This document shows, one piece after another, positions 35,539 to 45,539 of a stretch of 64,000 nucleotides of DNA (position 1 is the first letter of the stretch; every line of letters starts with the position of its first letter). The stretch spans positions 2,232,001 through 2,296,000 of the forward strand of contig CAWBNP010000002.1 of NCBI GenBank assembly GCA_963790245.1. Reading direction: 5' to 3'. The notes under the pieces were generated by a model. That model made no database searches, was not told where the DNA came from, and saw nothing but the letters and a program-made list of their open reading frames with translations. The position numbers and the translations under genes were made by a program. This DNA comes from JACCVG01 sp963790245. Lineage in GTDB: Bacteria; Actinomycetota; Thermoleophilia; Solirubrobacterales; Thermoleophilaceae.

Positions 35539-37310
35539 CGAGCGGTCCCGTCGAGATCTCCCGCCGGCGCTTCATCGGCCAGGCGGGTATCGCGACGGTC
35601 GGCGCAGCCGGGTTGCTGGCCGTGCCCGGGCTCGCCGGTACGCCGACAGGCCGTCGCAAGCGCCGTCAGACGGTGGCGATCTTCGGCGGCGGCGTCGCTG
35701 GCCTTACAGCGGCGCACGAGCTCGCCGAGCGCGGGTTTGACGTGACGATCTACGAAAGCCGCGCCTGGGGAGGCAAGGCGCGCAGCACGGTCGTCCCCGA
35801 CAGCGGCAAGGGCGGGCGGCGAAATCTCCCTGGCGAGCACAGCTTCCGCCTTGAATTCGGCTTCTATCAGAACCTCCCGGAGACGATGCGCCGGATTCCG
35901 TTCGACTCCAATCCCAACGGGGTCTTCGACAACATGGTCGCCGCGCCGCAGCTCGCCTTTGCCAGAACAGCGAAGCGCGACATTTTCCTGCCACTCGGCG
36001 ATCCCGACCCGCAACGGGCCTACACGAACCCGCAGCAGGTGATCGATCTGATTGTCGGTCTCGCTCTCCAGATGCAGCTACCGCCCGATGCGGCAGCCTA
36101 TTTCGGACAACGAATGTCTGTCTTCCTGTCCAGCTGCAAGGCTCGACGGCTGGATCAGTGGGAGAAGACCACCTGGACGGAGTTCATCGGTACCGATCGC
36201 TACCCGGAGGACTACTACAAGCTGCTCGGCGCCGTACCCCAGTACACGCAGGCATCGAAGCCGGGCACGACGGCCGCCAACTTTCTCGGGATTGCGTTCG
36301 AGATCCTCATCTTCGGGCTGATCGGTCGCGGCGCGAACGGTCCCAACTTCCGCGTGCTGGACGGTCCGACGAACGACACGTGGATCGATCCATGGTTGCG
36401 GGAGCTTCGGCGACTTGGAGTCGATCTACGCCTCGGCCATCAGGTGCAAGAGCTAGATCTCGAGGGGGGCAAGCTTGCCGGAGCCCGGGTGCGGACGCCC
36501 GGGGGGACCCGAAAGCGGGTCACGGCGGACTGGTACCTGATCGCGCTTCCGGTCGAGTTTGCGCGGCGGCTGTGGACGCGGCGCATCCTGGATGCAGACC
36601 CACACCTCAGGGGGATGCAGCGACAGCAAGTCTCCTGGATCAACGGCATCCAGTTCTATCTGGATCGACGACCGGAGATTTGCAATGGGCTGCTGCTTTG
36701 CGCCGACTCGCCTTGGGCGGTTTCGATGATGCCGCAAGCCCAGCACTGGCCGGGCGACTTCTCAGCTACGTACGGGGACGGGAGGGTGCACGAAAAGCTC
36801 TCGACGATCATCGCCGACTGGGAGACGCCGGGAATCGTCTATGGCAAGCCGGCCCGCGAGCTACCGCCGAAGAAGGTCATTCGCGACCTCTGGGAGCAGA
36901 TCAAGCTCCACATCAACGAGCCTGGCGAGAGGCCGAAATTGACCGACGACATGGTCGTCAGAACCGATATCGATCCGGGCATGCTTCTGCGGAACGGACG
37001 GCTCGTGAGCAAGGACCCACTGCCGGACCCGACCGCTGGGGGCGCGAGGTATCGGCCAGACGTCACGACCAAGATCTCCAACCTGTTTCTGTGCGGCGAT
37101 TACCTCAAGTCGGCGTGGATCCTCGGGACGATGGAGACCTCGAATTACAACGCGCGACGGGCAGTGAACGCGATCGTCGACGAGGCCGGAGTCCATGAGT
37201 CTCCGGCCGAGGCGACTCCGCCGTACGAGCCGCCCGAGTTCGCCCCGCTCAAGGAGATCGACGAGGATCGCTACCGGCAGGGTCTGCCGAATCTGTTGGA
37301 CGTGGGCTGA
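35535..37310 (+). CDS. Tat-signal FAD-dependent oxidoreductase, phytoene desaturase/HpnE-like (copy 1)
   Basis: 591 residues from ATG 35535. The N-terminus carries a twin-arginine signal (ISRRRFIGQAG then a hydrophobic stretch ending LAVPGLAGTP). The flavin site is VAIFGGGVAGLTAAHELAERG (dinucleotide motif plus helix; shown as GGGVAGLTAAHELAE) and continues with YESRAWGGKA, as in phytoene desaturases, hydroxysqualene dehydroxylase HpnE and amine oxidases. Middle segments ANGPNFRVLDGPTND and WIDPWLRELRRLGVD and the C-terminal LFLCGDYLKSAW (FAD ribityl site) fit the same superfamily. A conserved tail PPEFAPLKEIDEDRY is shared with the next gene. Substrate unknown; export or membrane attachment of such an enzyme is unusual. 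Overlaps both neighbours. Confidence 0.85.
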   Translation: MTSGPVEISRRRFIGQAGIATVGAAGLLAVPGLAGTPTGRRKRRQTVAIFGGGVAGLTAAHELAERGFDVTIYESRAWGGKARSTVVPDSGKGGRRNLPGEHSFRLEFGFYQNLPETMRRIPFDSNPNGVFDNMVAAPQLAFARTAKRDIFLPLGDPDPQRAYTNPQQVIDLIVGLALQMQLPPDAAAYFGQRMSVFLSSCKARRLDQWEKTTWTEFIGTDRYPEDYYKLLGAVPQYTQASKPGTTAANFLGIAFEILIFGLIGRGANGPNFRVLDGPTNDTWIDPWLRELRRLGVDLRLGHQVQELDLEGGKLAGARVRTPGGTRKRVTADWYLIALPVEFARRLWTRRILDADPHLRGMQRQQVSWINGIQFYLDRRPEICNGLLLCADSPWAVSMMPQAQHWPGDFSATYGDGRVHEKLSTIIADWETPGIVYGKPARELPPKKVIRDLWEQIKLHINEPGERPKLTDDMVVRTDIDPGMLLRNGRLVSKDPLPDPTAGGARYRPDVTTKISNLFLCGDYLKSAWILGTMETSNYNARRAVNAIVDEAGVHESPAEATPPYEPPEFAPLKEIDEDRYRQGLPNLLDVG

Positions 37311-39058
37311 TGAAGCGGACCCGGCGCGAACTCCTGAAGGACACCGGGACCGTTGCGGCCGGCGCGGCCGTGCTCAGTCTTCCGGGTGCGACCTCGGCGT
37401 TCGCCCGCAAGCGCCGGCGTCGCCAGACGGTGGCGATCTTCGGCGGCGGTGTCGCTGGCCTGACCGCCGCGCATGAGCTGATCGAGCGCGGCTTCGACGT
37501 GACCGTTTTCGAGCGACGCCGGTGGGGCGGCAAATGCTTCAGCTCGGAGGTAGCGGACTCCGGCAGGAACGGCCGCCGGGGGTTGCCCGGTGAGCACGCC
37601 TACCGGGTCCCGTTCGGCTTCTACGCGAACCTTCCGGAGACGATGCGCCGGATACCGTTCGAGCAGAACCCGAACGGCGTCTTCGACAACCTCGTCGAGC
37701 AGACCCAGGTCGTGTTCTTCCGCGATCACAAGACCGACCTTCCGTATCCGATCGCTTCGCTCAACCCCCGCTCGATCACCCCCGAGCAGATCCTCGAACT
37801 GATCGTGGCGGCGGGGGTCGAGATGGAGCTACCGCTCGACGCTGCGGCGACGTTCGGCCGCGCCGTGCTCAGCTACTTCTGCAGTTGCGAGGCTCGTCGC
37901 CACGAAGAGTGGGAGAACATCTCCTGGCTCGAAGCGATCGAGGCCGATCGCTTCGGAGAGGACTATCGCCGCACCCTCGGCGCGATCCCGCAGTTCACGC
38001 AGGCCTCCCATCCAAAGGACACCTCGGCGAACTACATAGCGAACTTCTTCGAATCCACCGTCTTCAACGTGCTCGGTCGCGGAGCGAACGGGCCCTGGCT
38101 CCGAATTCTCGACGGCCCGACGAACGAGCGCTGGATAGATCCCTGGGTTACTGAGCTACGTCGCCTCGGGGTCCGGCTGCGATTGGGCGACGAGTTGAAA
38201 CGGATCCACTACCGAGACGGCCGGATCAGGAGTGTCGAGATCGCGGGTCCGCGGCGCAGGCGCGAACTGACCTTCGACCATTACATCAGCGCATTGCCGG
38301 TCGAGCGCGCCAGGAAGCTCTGGACGAAGGCGATGCGCCGCGACGATCGAGACCTCGCGCGGATGGACAACCTTCAAACCGCCTGGATGAACGGGATCTC
38401 CTACTTCCTCACTGAACGGAGCAACCTGGTCGAAGGTATCGGTGTGGCGGCTGACTCCCCTTGGGCGGCAAGCTTCATTCCACAGGGCCAGTACTGGGAA
38501 GCCGACTTCTCGAGCACCTACGGGGATGGCACCGTCGTGGACAAGATCTCGGCCGCGATCGCCGATTGGACGGCGCCGGGGACGTTCATCGGCAGGCCAG
38601 CCGAGGACTGCTCGCCCGAGCAGGTCGCAGAGGAGCTCTGGGAACAGATCAAGCTTGCCGTCAACGACGATGGATCGCCGCCGAAGCTGACCGACGCGAT
38701 GCTGCACTCCTACGAGATTGACCCGGGGATGCTGGTCCGCGACGGACGCCTCGTCAGCGGCGATCCGCTTGTGCTGCCGACCAAGGGGACCGAGCGTTTC
38801 AGGCCGCCATCCCGAACGCGGATCGAGAACCTCTCGCTTGCGGGCGATTACATCTCACGCGACTGGATCATCACGACGATGGAAGCCGCAAATCACGCCG
38901 GGAAGATGGCAGCTAGCGCAGCCGTCGAGCGGTTGAAGCCAAACGCGGACCCAGTTCCGGTCATCGCGCCCTACCAGGCGCCCGAGTTCGCCCCGCTCAA
39001 GGCGATCGACGAGGACCGATATCGACGTGGGCTACCGAACGCGCTCGACACCGCGTGA
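37310..39058 (+). CDS. Tat-signal FAD-dependent oxidoreductase, phytoene desaturase/HpnE-like (copy 2)
   Basis: 582 residues; ATG 37310 overlaps the upstream stop (TGATG). It is a diverged paralogue of the preceding gene, with colinear motifs: a twin-arginine start (KRTRRELLKDTG), GGGVAGLTAAHELIERG, FERRRWGGKC, LPETMRRIPFEQNPNGVFDN, ANGPWLRILDGPTNERWIDP (18-20 residue conserved core), LSLAGDYISRDW and the tail APEFAPLKAIDEDRYRRGLPN. The strong similarity points to tandem duplication followed by divergence, mostly in the first 60 residues and the substrate region. Likely a heteromeric or sequential pair with copy 1 (inference). Converges on the Crp-like gene 22 bases downstream. Confidence 0.85.
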   Translation: MKRTRRELLKDTGTVAAGAAVLSLPGATSAFARKRRRRQTVAIFGGGVAGLTAAHELIERGFDVTVFERRRWGGKCFSSEVADSGRNGRRGLPGEHAYRVPFGFYANLPETMRRIPFEQNPNGVFDNLVEQTQVVFFRDHKTDLPYPIASLNPRSITPEQILELIVAAGVEMELPLDAAATFGRAVLSYFCSCEARRHEEWENISWLEAIEADRFGEDYRRTLGAIPQFTQASHPKDTSANYIANFFESTVFNVLGRGANGPWLRILDGPTNERWIDPWVTELRRLGVRLRLGDELKRIHYRDGRIRSVEIAGPRRRRELTFDHYISALPVERARKLWTKAMRRDDRDLARMDNLQTAWMNGISYFLTERSNLVEGIGVAADSPWAASFIPQGQYWEADFSSTYGDGTVVDKISAAIADWTAPGTFIGRPAEDCSPEQVAEELWEQIKLAVNDDGSPPKLTDAMLHSYEIDPGMLVRDGRLVSGDPLVLPTKGTERFRPPSRTRIENLSLAGDYISRDWIITTMEAANHAGKMAASAAVERLKPNADPVPVIAPYQAPEFAPLKAIDEDRYRRGLPNALDTA

Positions 39059-39080
39059 TCGTGGCTCCCGGCGACGGTGA

Positions 39081-39782
39081 TCAGGCCAGGTACTTCGCGA
39101 CCTCTTCCGGCGAGTGGACGATGATCCGGCCGCGCTTGATCGTGATCGTGCCCTCGTTCTCGAGCCAGTGCAGTACGCGCGAGGCCTCATCGTCCGCTGC
39201 GCCGGCCAGCCGGGCCACGTCGCTCGGCGCCGCAATGATCTCGACGTCTCTGCGCGGCTCGCCGCCCTCCTGGCGGGCCTGCACCTGGGACAACAGCGCA
39301 GCCGCGACGCGGCCGCTGTCGCTCGAGAGGGCGTGGTCGAAGAGCCGCGCGTTGGCAGCTCGCAGCCGGCGCGAGAGCTCGATCACCAGCTCGATCGCGG
39401 CGCGCGGGTGAGACTCGAGCACGGAGATGACGACCTCGCCGCTCAGCCGCAGCCCGCGCGAGGGCTCGACCGCCTCGATCGTCGCGGAGCGGGTCTCGCC
39501 GTCGAACAGCGCCAGCTCGCCGAAGAGGCTCCCCGGGCCGAGCGTCGCGAGGCTGATATTGCGTCCGTCCAGCCCGCTCCGCAGTACCTGCACGGCTCCG
39601 TCGAGCAGCAGGAAGCATTCCTCGCCCCGCTCGCCCTGGCGGAAGATCACCTGGCCGGTCTCCCAGTTCTCCTCGACTGCGCAGTCGGCGAGGCGGCCGA
39701 GGCTCGAATCATCGACAGAGGAAAGCCAGCGGAGGCCTCCGAGGAGGGCGACCTTCTTGTTCTGATCGAGCGCTTGGGCCAT
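39081..39782 (-). CDS. Crp/Fnr-type cyclic-nucleotide-binding protein
   Basis: 233 residues from ATG 39780-39782. Residues 35-150 form a cNMP-binding beta roll with FRQGERGEECFLLLDGAV and a phosphate-binding cassette GSLFGELALFDGETRSATIEA (core FGELALFDGETRSA) including the Glu and Arg that contact cAMP. The C-terminal third (SDVARLAGAADDEASRVLHWLENEG) resembles a winged helix of the Crp family in which the recognition helix is weakly conserved. It may answer to the cyclase fusion at 15239 (inference). Divergent from the MMPL transporter, start codons 59 bases apart. Confidence 0.82.
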   Translation of the reverse strand: MAQALDQNKKVALLGGLRWLSSVDDSSLGRLADCAVEENWETGQVIFRQGERGEECFLLLDGAVQVLRSGLDGRNISLATLGPGSLFGELALFDGETRSATIEAVEPSRGLRLSGEVVISVLESHPRAAIELVIELSRRLRAANARLFDHALSSDSGRVAAALLSQVQARQEGGEPRRDVEIIAAPSDVARLAGAADDEASRVLHWLENEGTITIKRGRIIVHSPEEVAKYLA

Positions 39783-39841
39783 CGCGGTGCACGTCGTGAT
39801 CAACGCCGGAGCCAGCATAACTCTTCGCCTGGCGGGGCCAG

Positions 39842-42800
39842 ATGATGTCGGCGGTCCTGCGTCTCGGGGTGCGCAGGCCGAAGGTGGTGCTGGGTGCATG
39901 GCTGCTCATGGTCGTCGGCCTCGGGATCGCCGGGATCGGCGTTCAAGACCGCCTGCGGCCCTCCAATCTCGTGATCCCGGGAACCGAGATCGCCCGCTGG
40001 GCCGAGCTGCGAGCGGATCACTTCGGCGACGAGGCCACGGTCATCCTGACGGGGTCGCCTGGGGCAATCGACCGGCTCGGGCCCGGGATCGCCGAGCGGC
40101 TCTCCGAGCGCGACGACACCGCGGTCCTCTCCCCCTGGAGTGGCAAGCAGGCCGAGCAGCAGCTCCGTCCGAGCCCGGAACGTGCCGTGATCGTCGTCGA
40201 CCTCGGAGGCGACACCGGTCAGGCCGAGGCCGGCGAGACAGTCGGCGAGCTCCAGGCCTACCTCGAGGAGGCGATCCCGCCGTCGCTCGCGTGGCACCTC
40301 ACCGGCCTCGGCCCGCTCGGCCGGGACATCAACGTGGCGGTCGTGGAGTCGATGGAGACCGCCGAGCAGCTCGCCGCCCCGGCGCTCCTGATCGTGCTGC
40401 TGATCGTCTTTCGCACCGTCGTCGCGGCCGCGATCCCGCTGCTGATCGCCGGGGCCACGACAGCCAGTTCGTTCGGCCTCGTCGCGTTGCTGACCCGTGT
40501 GTTTCCGCTCGATGCGATCACCCTGAGTCTGGCCTCGCTCGTCGGGTTGGCACTCGGCGTCGACTATTCGCTGCTGCTTGTCACCCGCTTCCGGGATCAG
40601 CTGGCGCTCGGTGATCCCGTTCGCCGGGCCGCTTCGACCGCCGCTCATACGGCGGGGCGGACCGTCTTCTTCGCGGGGATCGTCCTGATCGCGATCCTGA
40701 CGGTCTCGTTGGTGCTCTCGCCCGGGACGGTCCTGCTCTCGGCCGCGGTCGGCGCGATCAGCTCGGCCGCCCTCGGCGTGGTCGGAGGCGCGCTCGCGAC
40801 GCCGGCGATCCTGACCCTCGTCGGCGAGCGCGTCAACCGGCTGGCCGTCGGGCGCTCAGTCACGGCTGCGGGCGTCGGTCGGCTCGAGTCGGTCGCGGGC
40901 CGCGCAATTCGCCGCCCCGGCATCGCGACCGTGCTCGTGCTCGGGCTCCTGCTCGCAGGCGCCGCGCCTGCCCTCGGCATCGATTCGATTCCGCCGGACC
41001 CGCTCCAGCTTCCGGAGAACAGCGACGGGCTCGAGAGCTACCAGCAGGTCAGGGCCGCCGGCCTCGGTCCGACGGTCGAGGTCCTCGTCGCCTCGCCCGA
41101 GGGCGCCTTGACGAGGCAGGACCATCTCGAGCGGCTGGCTCGCTTCGAGCGCAGGCTCGCAGCGATTCCCGACGTCCGACTGGTGCTCGGCCCGGGTCTG
41201 CTCGCACCGGGCGGCGATCGCCCGTCGTCGGATGCCTCAGACGAGATCGACGCCGTCGGGCGCGACCTCGCGAAGCTCGACAGCGGGCTTCGTCACGCCG
41301 ACCGGGGCGTGAAGCGGCTGCGTGGCGGGCTCGGGGAGGCTGCCGACGGCGGCCGGCTGCTGGAGGCCGGGGTCGGGGAGGCGGGAAGCGGCAGCACGAG
41401 GCTCGCCGCCGGCGGTGGAGTCGCACGCGAGGGGGCGGAACGGATCGCGAGCGCGACCGGGCGCGCCGACCGGGAGATCGGCACGGCGAGCGACGAACTC
41501 GTCGACGCGCGGCGCAAGGCACGGCGGCTGCGCTCGGGCAGTGAACGCGCCCGGACGGGCTCCGAGCGGCTCGCGAAGGGCAACGCCCGGGTCGACCGTG
41601 TGATCGGGGAGCGGCTGCTGCCCGGGGTGCGGCGCCTCGCTGATGGGTTGCGCGGCGGCGAGCGCGCGTTGGGCGCGCTTGGAGAGCCTGCTGAGCTCGC
41701 CGAGCGCGAAATCGGTCGCACCGTTCGCGAGCTCGACCGGATGTCCGTCGGCAAGGCCGATGCCGGGTACCCCGATGCCGTCCGCGCGGCCCAGACGGCC
41801 CTGGCCGCCGTGACGGGACGCGACCCCCGCGACGGGTCTCGCGTCCGCCCGGGCTACGACGGGTTGCCCCGATCGCTCGAGCTGGCGGCGGACGAGGCAG
41901 ACCGTGGGCACAGGGGTGCTCAGCAGCTCGCCCGCGGTACGGCCCGCCTGGGCGACGGGACGGGCGCGCTGCGCGACGGCTCGCGACGGCTCGCGAACGG
42001 CCTCGGGCGCCTCGATGGCGGTGGGAAGCGGATCGTCTCGCAGGTGAACCGCTTCAGCGATGCCGTGGAGCGCGCCGAACCGAAGGTCGGCCGCCTGGCC
42101 CGCGGCGCCGACACGCTCGTGGATGGGCTCGGACGGCTGGCCGGGGGCAACGCGCGGCTCGCTCGAGGTCTCGCGGACGGGGAGAGCGGGCTGTCGGAGT
42201 TGACTGCCGGACTCGAACGGGGGCGTGACCGGGGTCAGCCGCTCGAGGCTGGACTCGGGAAGATCTCAGGCCGCGTCGCAGGCTTGCGCGATGCCGTCGC
42301 CGGCAAACCCGGCGCGCAGAGCCAGAGCCCGCTCGCCGATTTCGGCCGGCTCAACCGCCGCTCGCCCGGCTTCCTCGATTCGGGCTATGTAGCGCTCGCC
42401 GCGCTCGACGGAGCACGGACCGCGGATCGTGAATCCGCGGGCTTCCTGGTCGATCTCGACGACGGCGGCAGCGTCGGCCGCATCGTCGTGCTCCCGGACG
42501 TTCCGACCGATGATCCGCGGACAGTCGCGGTCGTCGACCGCGCGACCGCCCTCGCGCGCGAGTTCAGTGCGAACGGAGACCTCGAAGCGGCCGTCGGGGG
42601 AGCGGCCCCCGAGCTCGTCGTTTACGACCGCGAGACCTCGGCGCGGCTGCCGTGGCTGATCGCCGCGACAGCGCTGATCACCTACCTGCTGCTCGTTCCG
42701 GTGCTCCGGTCGTTGTTTCTGCCGCTCGTCGCAGTCGTACTCAACATGCTCACCGTCGCGGTCGGATTCGGTGTCCTGACGGTGCTGTTCGTCGGAGAGG

Positions 42801-43258
42801 AGCCGCTGCTCGGCGGCGCTGGTGCACTCGACGTGGTCTCGATTGCCGCGATCTTCTCGATCACGTTCGCGCTGTCGATCGATTATCAGGTGTTCCTGCT
42901 TACCCGAATGCGCGAGGAGTTCGTTCGGACGCAGTCCAACGACGCAGCAATCCTGTTCGGGATCCGACGCACGGCGGCGGTGGTCACCGGGGCCGCGGCG
43001 ATCATGGTCGCCGTCTTCTGCGCGTTCGCGCTGTCGGAGTTCGTCGTCATCCGCCAGTTCGGCATCGGCCTCGCGGTCGCCGTCCTGATCGACGCCACGC
43101 TCGTCCGGCTCGTCCTTCTGCCCGCCCTGATGCGTCTTTTCGGCCTCTCGACGTGGTGGCTACCGACCTGGCTCGACGATCGGCTGCCGGTACTCGACGT
43201 CGAGGGCTCGCGGTTCGAGGCCCAGCAGCAGGGGTTGGCGCGAGTCGCATCGAGCTGA
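39842..43258 (+). CDS. MMPL/RND-family transporter with long glycine-rich heptad insert
   Basis: 1138 residues. Two membrane halves flank a large extracytoplasmic part. First half: one helix near residue 20, a periplasmic domain, then five helices with GVDYSLLLVTRFRDQ. Second half: five helices with SIDYQVFLLTRMREE; these Asp-Tyr motifs are the proton-relay signature of MMPL proteins. Between about residues 470 and 830 lies an Ala/Gly/Arg/Leu-rich region of repeated LxxGxxxLxxG-like heptads (LARGTARLGDGTGALRDG is an example), predicting a long helical hairpin like that of YhgE/Pip and some MmpL proteins. Probable exporter of lipids or hydrophobic compounds. ATG 39845 is an alternative start. 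Frame intact. Confidence 0.88.
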   Translation: MMSAVLRLGVRRPKVVLGAWLLMVVGLGIAGIGVQDRLRPSNLVIPGTEIARWAELRADHFGDEATVILTGSPGAIDRLGPGIAERLSERDDTAVLSPWSGKQAEQQLRPSPERAVIVVDLGGDTGQAEAGETVGELQAYLEEAIPPSLAWHLTGLGPLGRDINVAVVESMETAEQLAAPALLIVLLIVFRTVVAAAIPLLIAGATTASSFGLVALLTRVFPLDAITLSLASLVGLALGVDYSLLLVTRFRDQLALGDPVRRAASTAAHTAGRTVFFAGIVLIAILTVSLVLSPGTVLLSAAVGAISSAALGVVGGALATPAILTLVGERVNRLAVGRSVTAAGVGRLESVAGRAIRRPGIATVLVLGLLLAGAAPALGIDSIPPDPLQLPENSDGLESYQQVRAAGLGPTVEVLVASPEGALTRQDHLERLARFERRLAAIPDVRLVLGPGLLAPGGDRPSSDASDEIDAVGRDLAKLDSGLRHADRGVKRLRGGLGEAADGGRLLEAGVGEAGSGSTRLAAGGGVAREGAERIASATGRADREIGTASDELVDARRKARRLRSGSERARTGSERLAKGNARVDRVIGERLLPGVRRLADGLRGGERALGALGEPAELAEREIGRTVRELDRMSVGKADAGYPDAVRAAQTALAAVTGRDPRDGSRVRPGYDGLPRSLELAADEADRGHRGAQQLARGTARLGDGTGALRDGSRRLANGLGRLDGGGKRIVSQVNRFSDAVERAEPKVGRLARGADTLVDGLGRLAGGNARLARGLADGESGLSELTAGLERGRDRGQPLEAGLGKISGRVAGLRDAVAGKPGAQSQSPLADFGRLNRRSPGFLDSGYVALAALDGARTADRESAGFLVDLDDGGSVGRIVVLPDVPTDDPRTVAVVDRATALAREFSANGDLEAAVGGAAPELVVYDRETSARLPWLIAATALITYLLLVPVLRSLFLPLVAVVLNMLTVAVGFGVLTVLFVGEEPLLGGAGALDVVSIAAIFSITFALSIDYQVFLLTRMREEFVRTQSNDAAILFGIRRTAAVVTGAAAIMVAVFCAFALSEFVVIRQFGIGLAVAVLIDATLVRLVLLPALMRLFGLSTWWLPTWLDDRLPVLDVEGSRFEAQQQGLARVASS

Positions 43259-43268
43259 CCGCGACGCT

Positions 43269-44470
43269 CTACAGAAACGCCTTGCCCTCGCCCCGATAGG
43301 TCGGAACCTGGTCGACGACCCGCCCGCCCTCCACGAGGTGGAGCGAGTTGAACCGCTCACACAGCTCTCCGGCTTTGGCGTGGCGGAAGTAGACGTTGTC
43401 TCCGACCGCGAGCGTGTCCGCCGCCGTGCCCCGGACCGGGGTCTGGACCTCACCCGCGCCTTCGAGCGAGTCGAGCTCAAGCCCCGGGGGCAGGCTGGGC
43501 GTCGGGAGTCGATCCGCTTCCGCGGCGCCCGAGGCGATATAGCCACCGCCCAGCACCGTGGCGATGCCTGACGAGGGCTTGCGGACGACCGGCAGTGCGA
43601 AGTAGGCGGCCGGGCGTGAGGCGGAAGGCCGAGTAGCTGTCGAACAGGGTCGGCGCGTAGAAGCCGGACCCGGCGGTCACCTCGGTGATCGCGCTCTCGG
43701 CTGAGGTCGTGTGGAGGCTGCCCGTGCCGCCGCCGTTCACGATCGTGATCGGGGCGATCGCCCGGACCGCCTCGACGGCCGCGGCGCGGCGCTCGGCAAG
43801 TTCGGCGACCGAGGCGCGCTGCATCCGCCGGATCAGCGCTCCGCGCAACCGCCGCCCCGGCGGCTCGTCACCGACGCCCGCGATGTGGCCCTCGTAGGCC
43901 ATCAGGGCGCACAGCTCGAACCTCGGCCGGCGGATGATCTGCTCGGCGAGCGAGGCCGCCTGGCCGGGCGAGTGGACGGGTGAGCGCCGCGGGCCGACCT
44001 TGAGACGGCCGCCGAACGCCCACCACGCGGCGTCGAGGTCGATGCAGACGCGGATCCGCGTGCCTCGGGCATCGCCGACCGCCGCTTCGATCAAGTCGAT
44101 CTGCTCGACGCTGTCGATCATCACGATCGGCGCGGTTTCGCTCTCGAGCGCGGCGAGCTCCCGTAGCGCGGAGCGGTCCACCGTCGGGTAGGCGAGCAAC
44201 AGGTCCTCAAAGCCCTGGCCGGCTAGCCACAGCGTCTCGGGGAGCGTGAACGTCATCAGCCCGCGTAGTTGCTCGTCACTCGCGAGAATCCGCTCGAGCA
44301 GGGCTCGGCAACGGACCGACTTCGAGGCTAGGCGGATCCGCTTGTCCCGCGCGCGGCGCGACCATCTCGGTCGAGTTCGACCGCAGCGCGTCGAGGTCGA
44401 CGAACGCAAACGGCGCGTCGATCCCCTCGAACGCCGCCTCGTAGCGGCGGTAGGCGTCGCCGCCGGTCAC
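43269..44470 (-). CDS. PLP-dependent alanine-racemase-fold enzyme (D-threonine aldolase/D-serine dehydratase-like)
   Basis: About 400 codons. N-terminal barrel: FAFVDLDALRSNS, then IRLASKSVRC with the PLP Lys. Mid region: ILICIDLDAAWW-like strand (read VCIDLDAAWWAFGG), VNGGGTGSLHTT (phosphate-binding). C-terminal domain: YFRHAKAGELCERFN with His and Cys that bind a metal in DSD1-type D-serine dehydratases and D-threonine aldolases. Slips near 44355, 43600 and 43575. GTG 44468-44470 overlaps the upstream PHP gene stop. Substrate likely a D-hydroxy amino acid (family inference). Confidence 0.8.
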
Positions 44471-45530
44471 CGCAGGTAGATCGGGTTGGAGAGGATCCAG
44501 GTGCGCTCGCGCCCGCCCTGGCCGAGCAGCACCTCGACCCGATAGGCGCCCGGGGTCTCGGCGTGGTGGTGGAGACCCGTTCCTTCCGTCTCGACGATCG
44601 TCTGCCCGCGTGGACGAGCCGCAGGCGCGCGCTGCGCGGGAGCCGGACCTGCAGCTCCCAGCCGGGCGCGGCCGGCGCCGTCCGACCCCATCGCGAGCGC
44701 GGTCGACCGACCGTGCTCGGCCCAGAAATCGAATCCGTCGGCCTTTTCGATCGAGTCCATCGCGAGGAACGAACGACCTTCGCGCAAGGCGTCGAAGACC
44801 TGCGCGCGGTCGTGGTCGAGATCGCCATTGAGCCGCTCCTCGCAGAGCACGTGCGTGCGCAGGTGGCTGAACGATCGCCGGTAGGACATCAGCCGCAGCG
44901 GCACTACACCGAGCATCCGCAGACCGATCTGGTGCGCGTCGATCCCGCCCAGCGCGGCGACCCGGCGCGTCCGGCACATCTCGTCCCACTGCTCGAGGTT
45001 GCGCCGCGGCGCCAGATCGACGAACGCGCCCGGCCGCCTCAGGAACCGCGCGGCCTCGCCGCGCGAGCGATCCGCTCGCCGTTGTCGTTGACGAAGCTCC
45101 ACAGCTCGATCCCCTGGAGCTGCTCGGTCTCGAGGTCGCCCCAGGGCATCGGTCGCGCGCGCTCGAACCGCTCCGAGCCACGCGAGAACGGGTGCGCGGC
45201 GAAGCCGAACCCCCCGTCGGCGGCAACCGCCTCGCAGATGGCCGCGGGGGAGAGGCCGTCGTGGTCGATGACGCCGCGGTTCCCGAACGCGAGGTAGTGG
45301 TTGCCGCCCTGCGGAGAGACCTCTTCGCCGACCAGCACGAGCACGTTGCCGTAGTGGCGCTCCTCGCCCGACTCGCGCGCGGCGAGCGTGTCGTGGTCGG
45401 TGAGCAGAACCACGTCCACCGCTGCTCGGCGCGCCGCCCGGCGATCTGGCGGACCGTCCCCGTGCCGTCCGAATGGGTCGAGTGGACATGCGACGCGCAG
45501 ACGTACTCGTGTGAGATCTGGGCGAGGCAT
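44467..45530 (-). CDS. PHP-domain metal-dependent phosphoesterase (CehA/McbA-like)
   Basis: About 354 codons after correction. The N-terminus has ASHVHSTHSDGTG (metal-binding HxH and Asp), LLTDHDTLAARESG, LVLVGEEVSP and GFAAHPFSRGS, then GGIDAHQIG; these are the PHP motifs in order. The C-terminal 100 residues form a beta-rich domain. Slips near 45500, 45420, 45060 and 44650. ATG 45528-45530 is chosen although an extra base follows it. It lies divergent from aconitase, 23 bases apart, sharing a symmetric -10 box. Confidence 0.78.
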
Positions 45531-45539
45531 CGGAGTCGA

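Noticed and set aside
41300..42250. Repeat array (CRISPR-like or minisatellite) in the MMPL gene
   Set aside because: The repetition is at the protein level (heptads) with variable codons and no spacer structure; it lies inside an intact reading frame.
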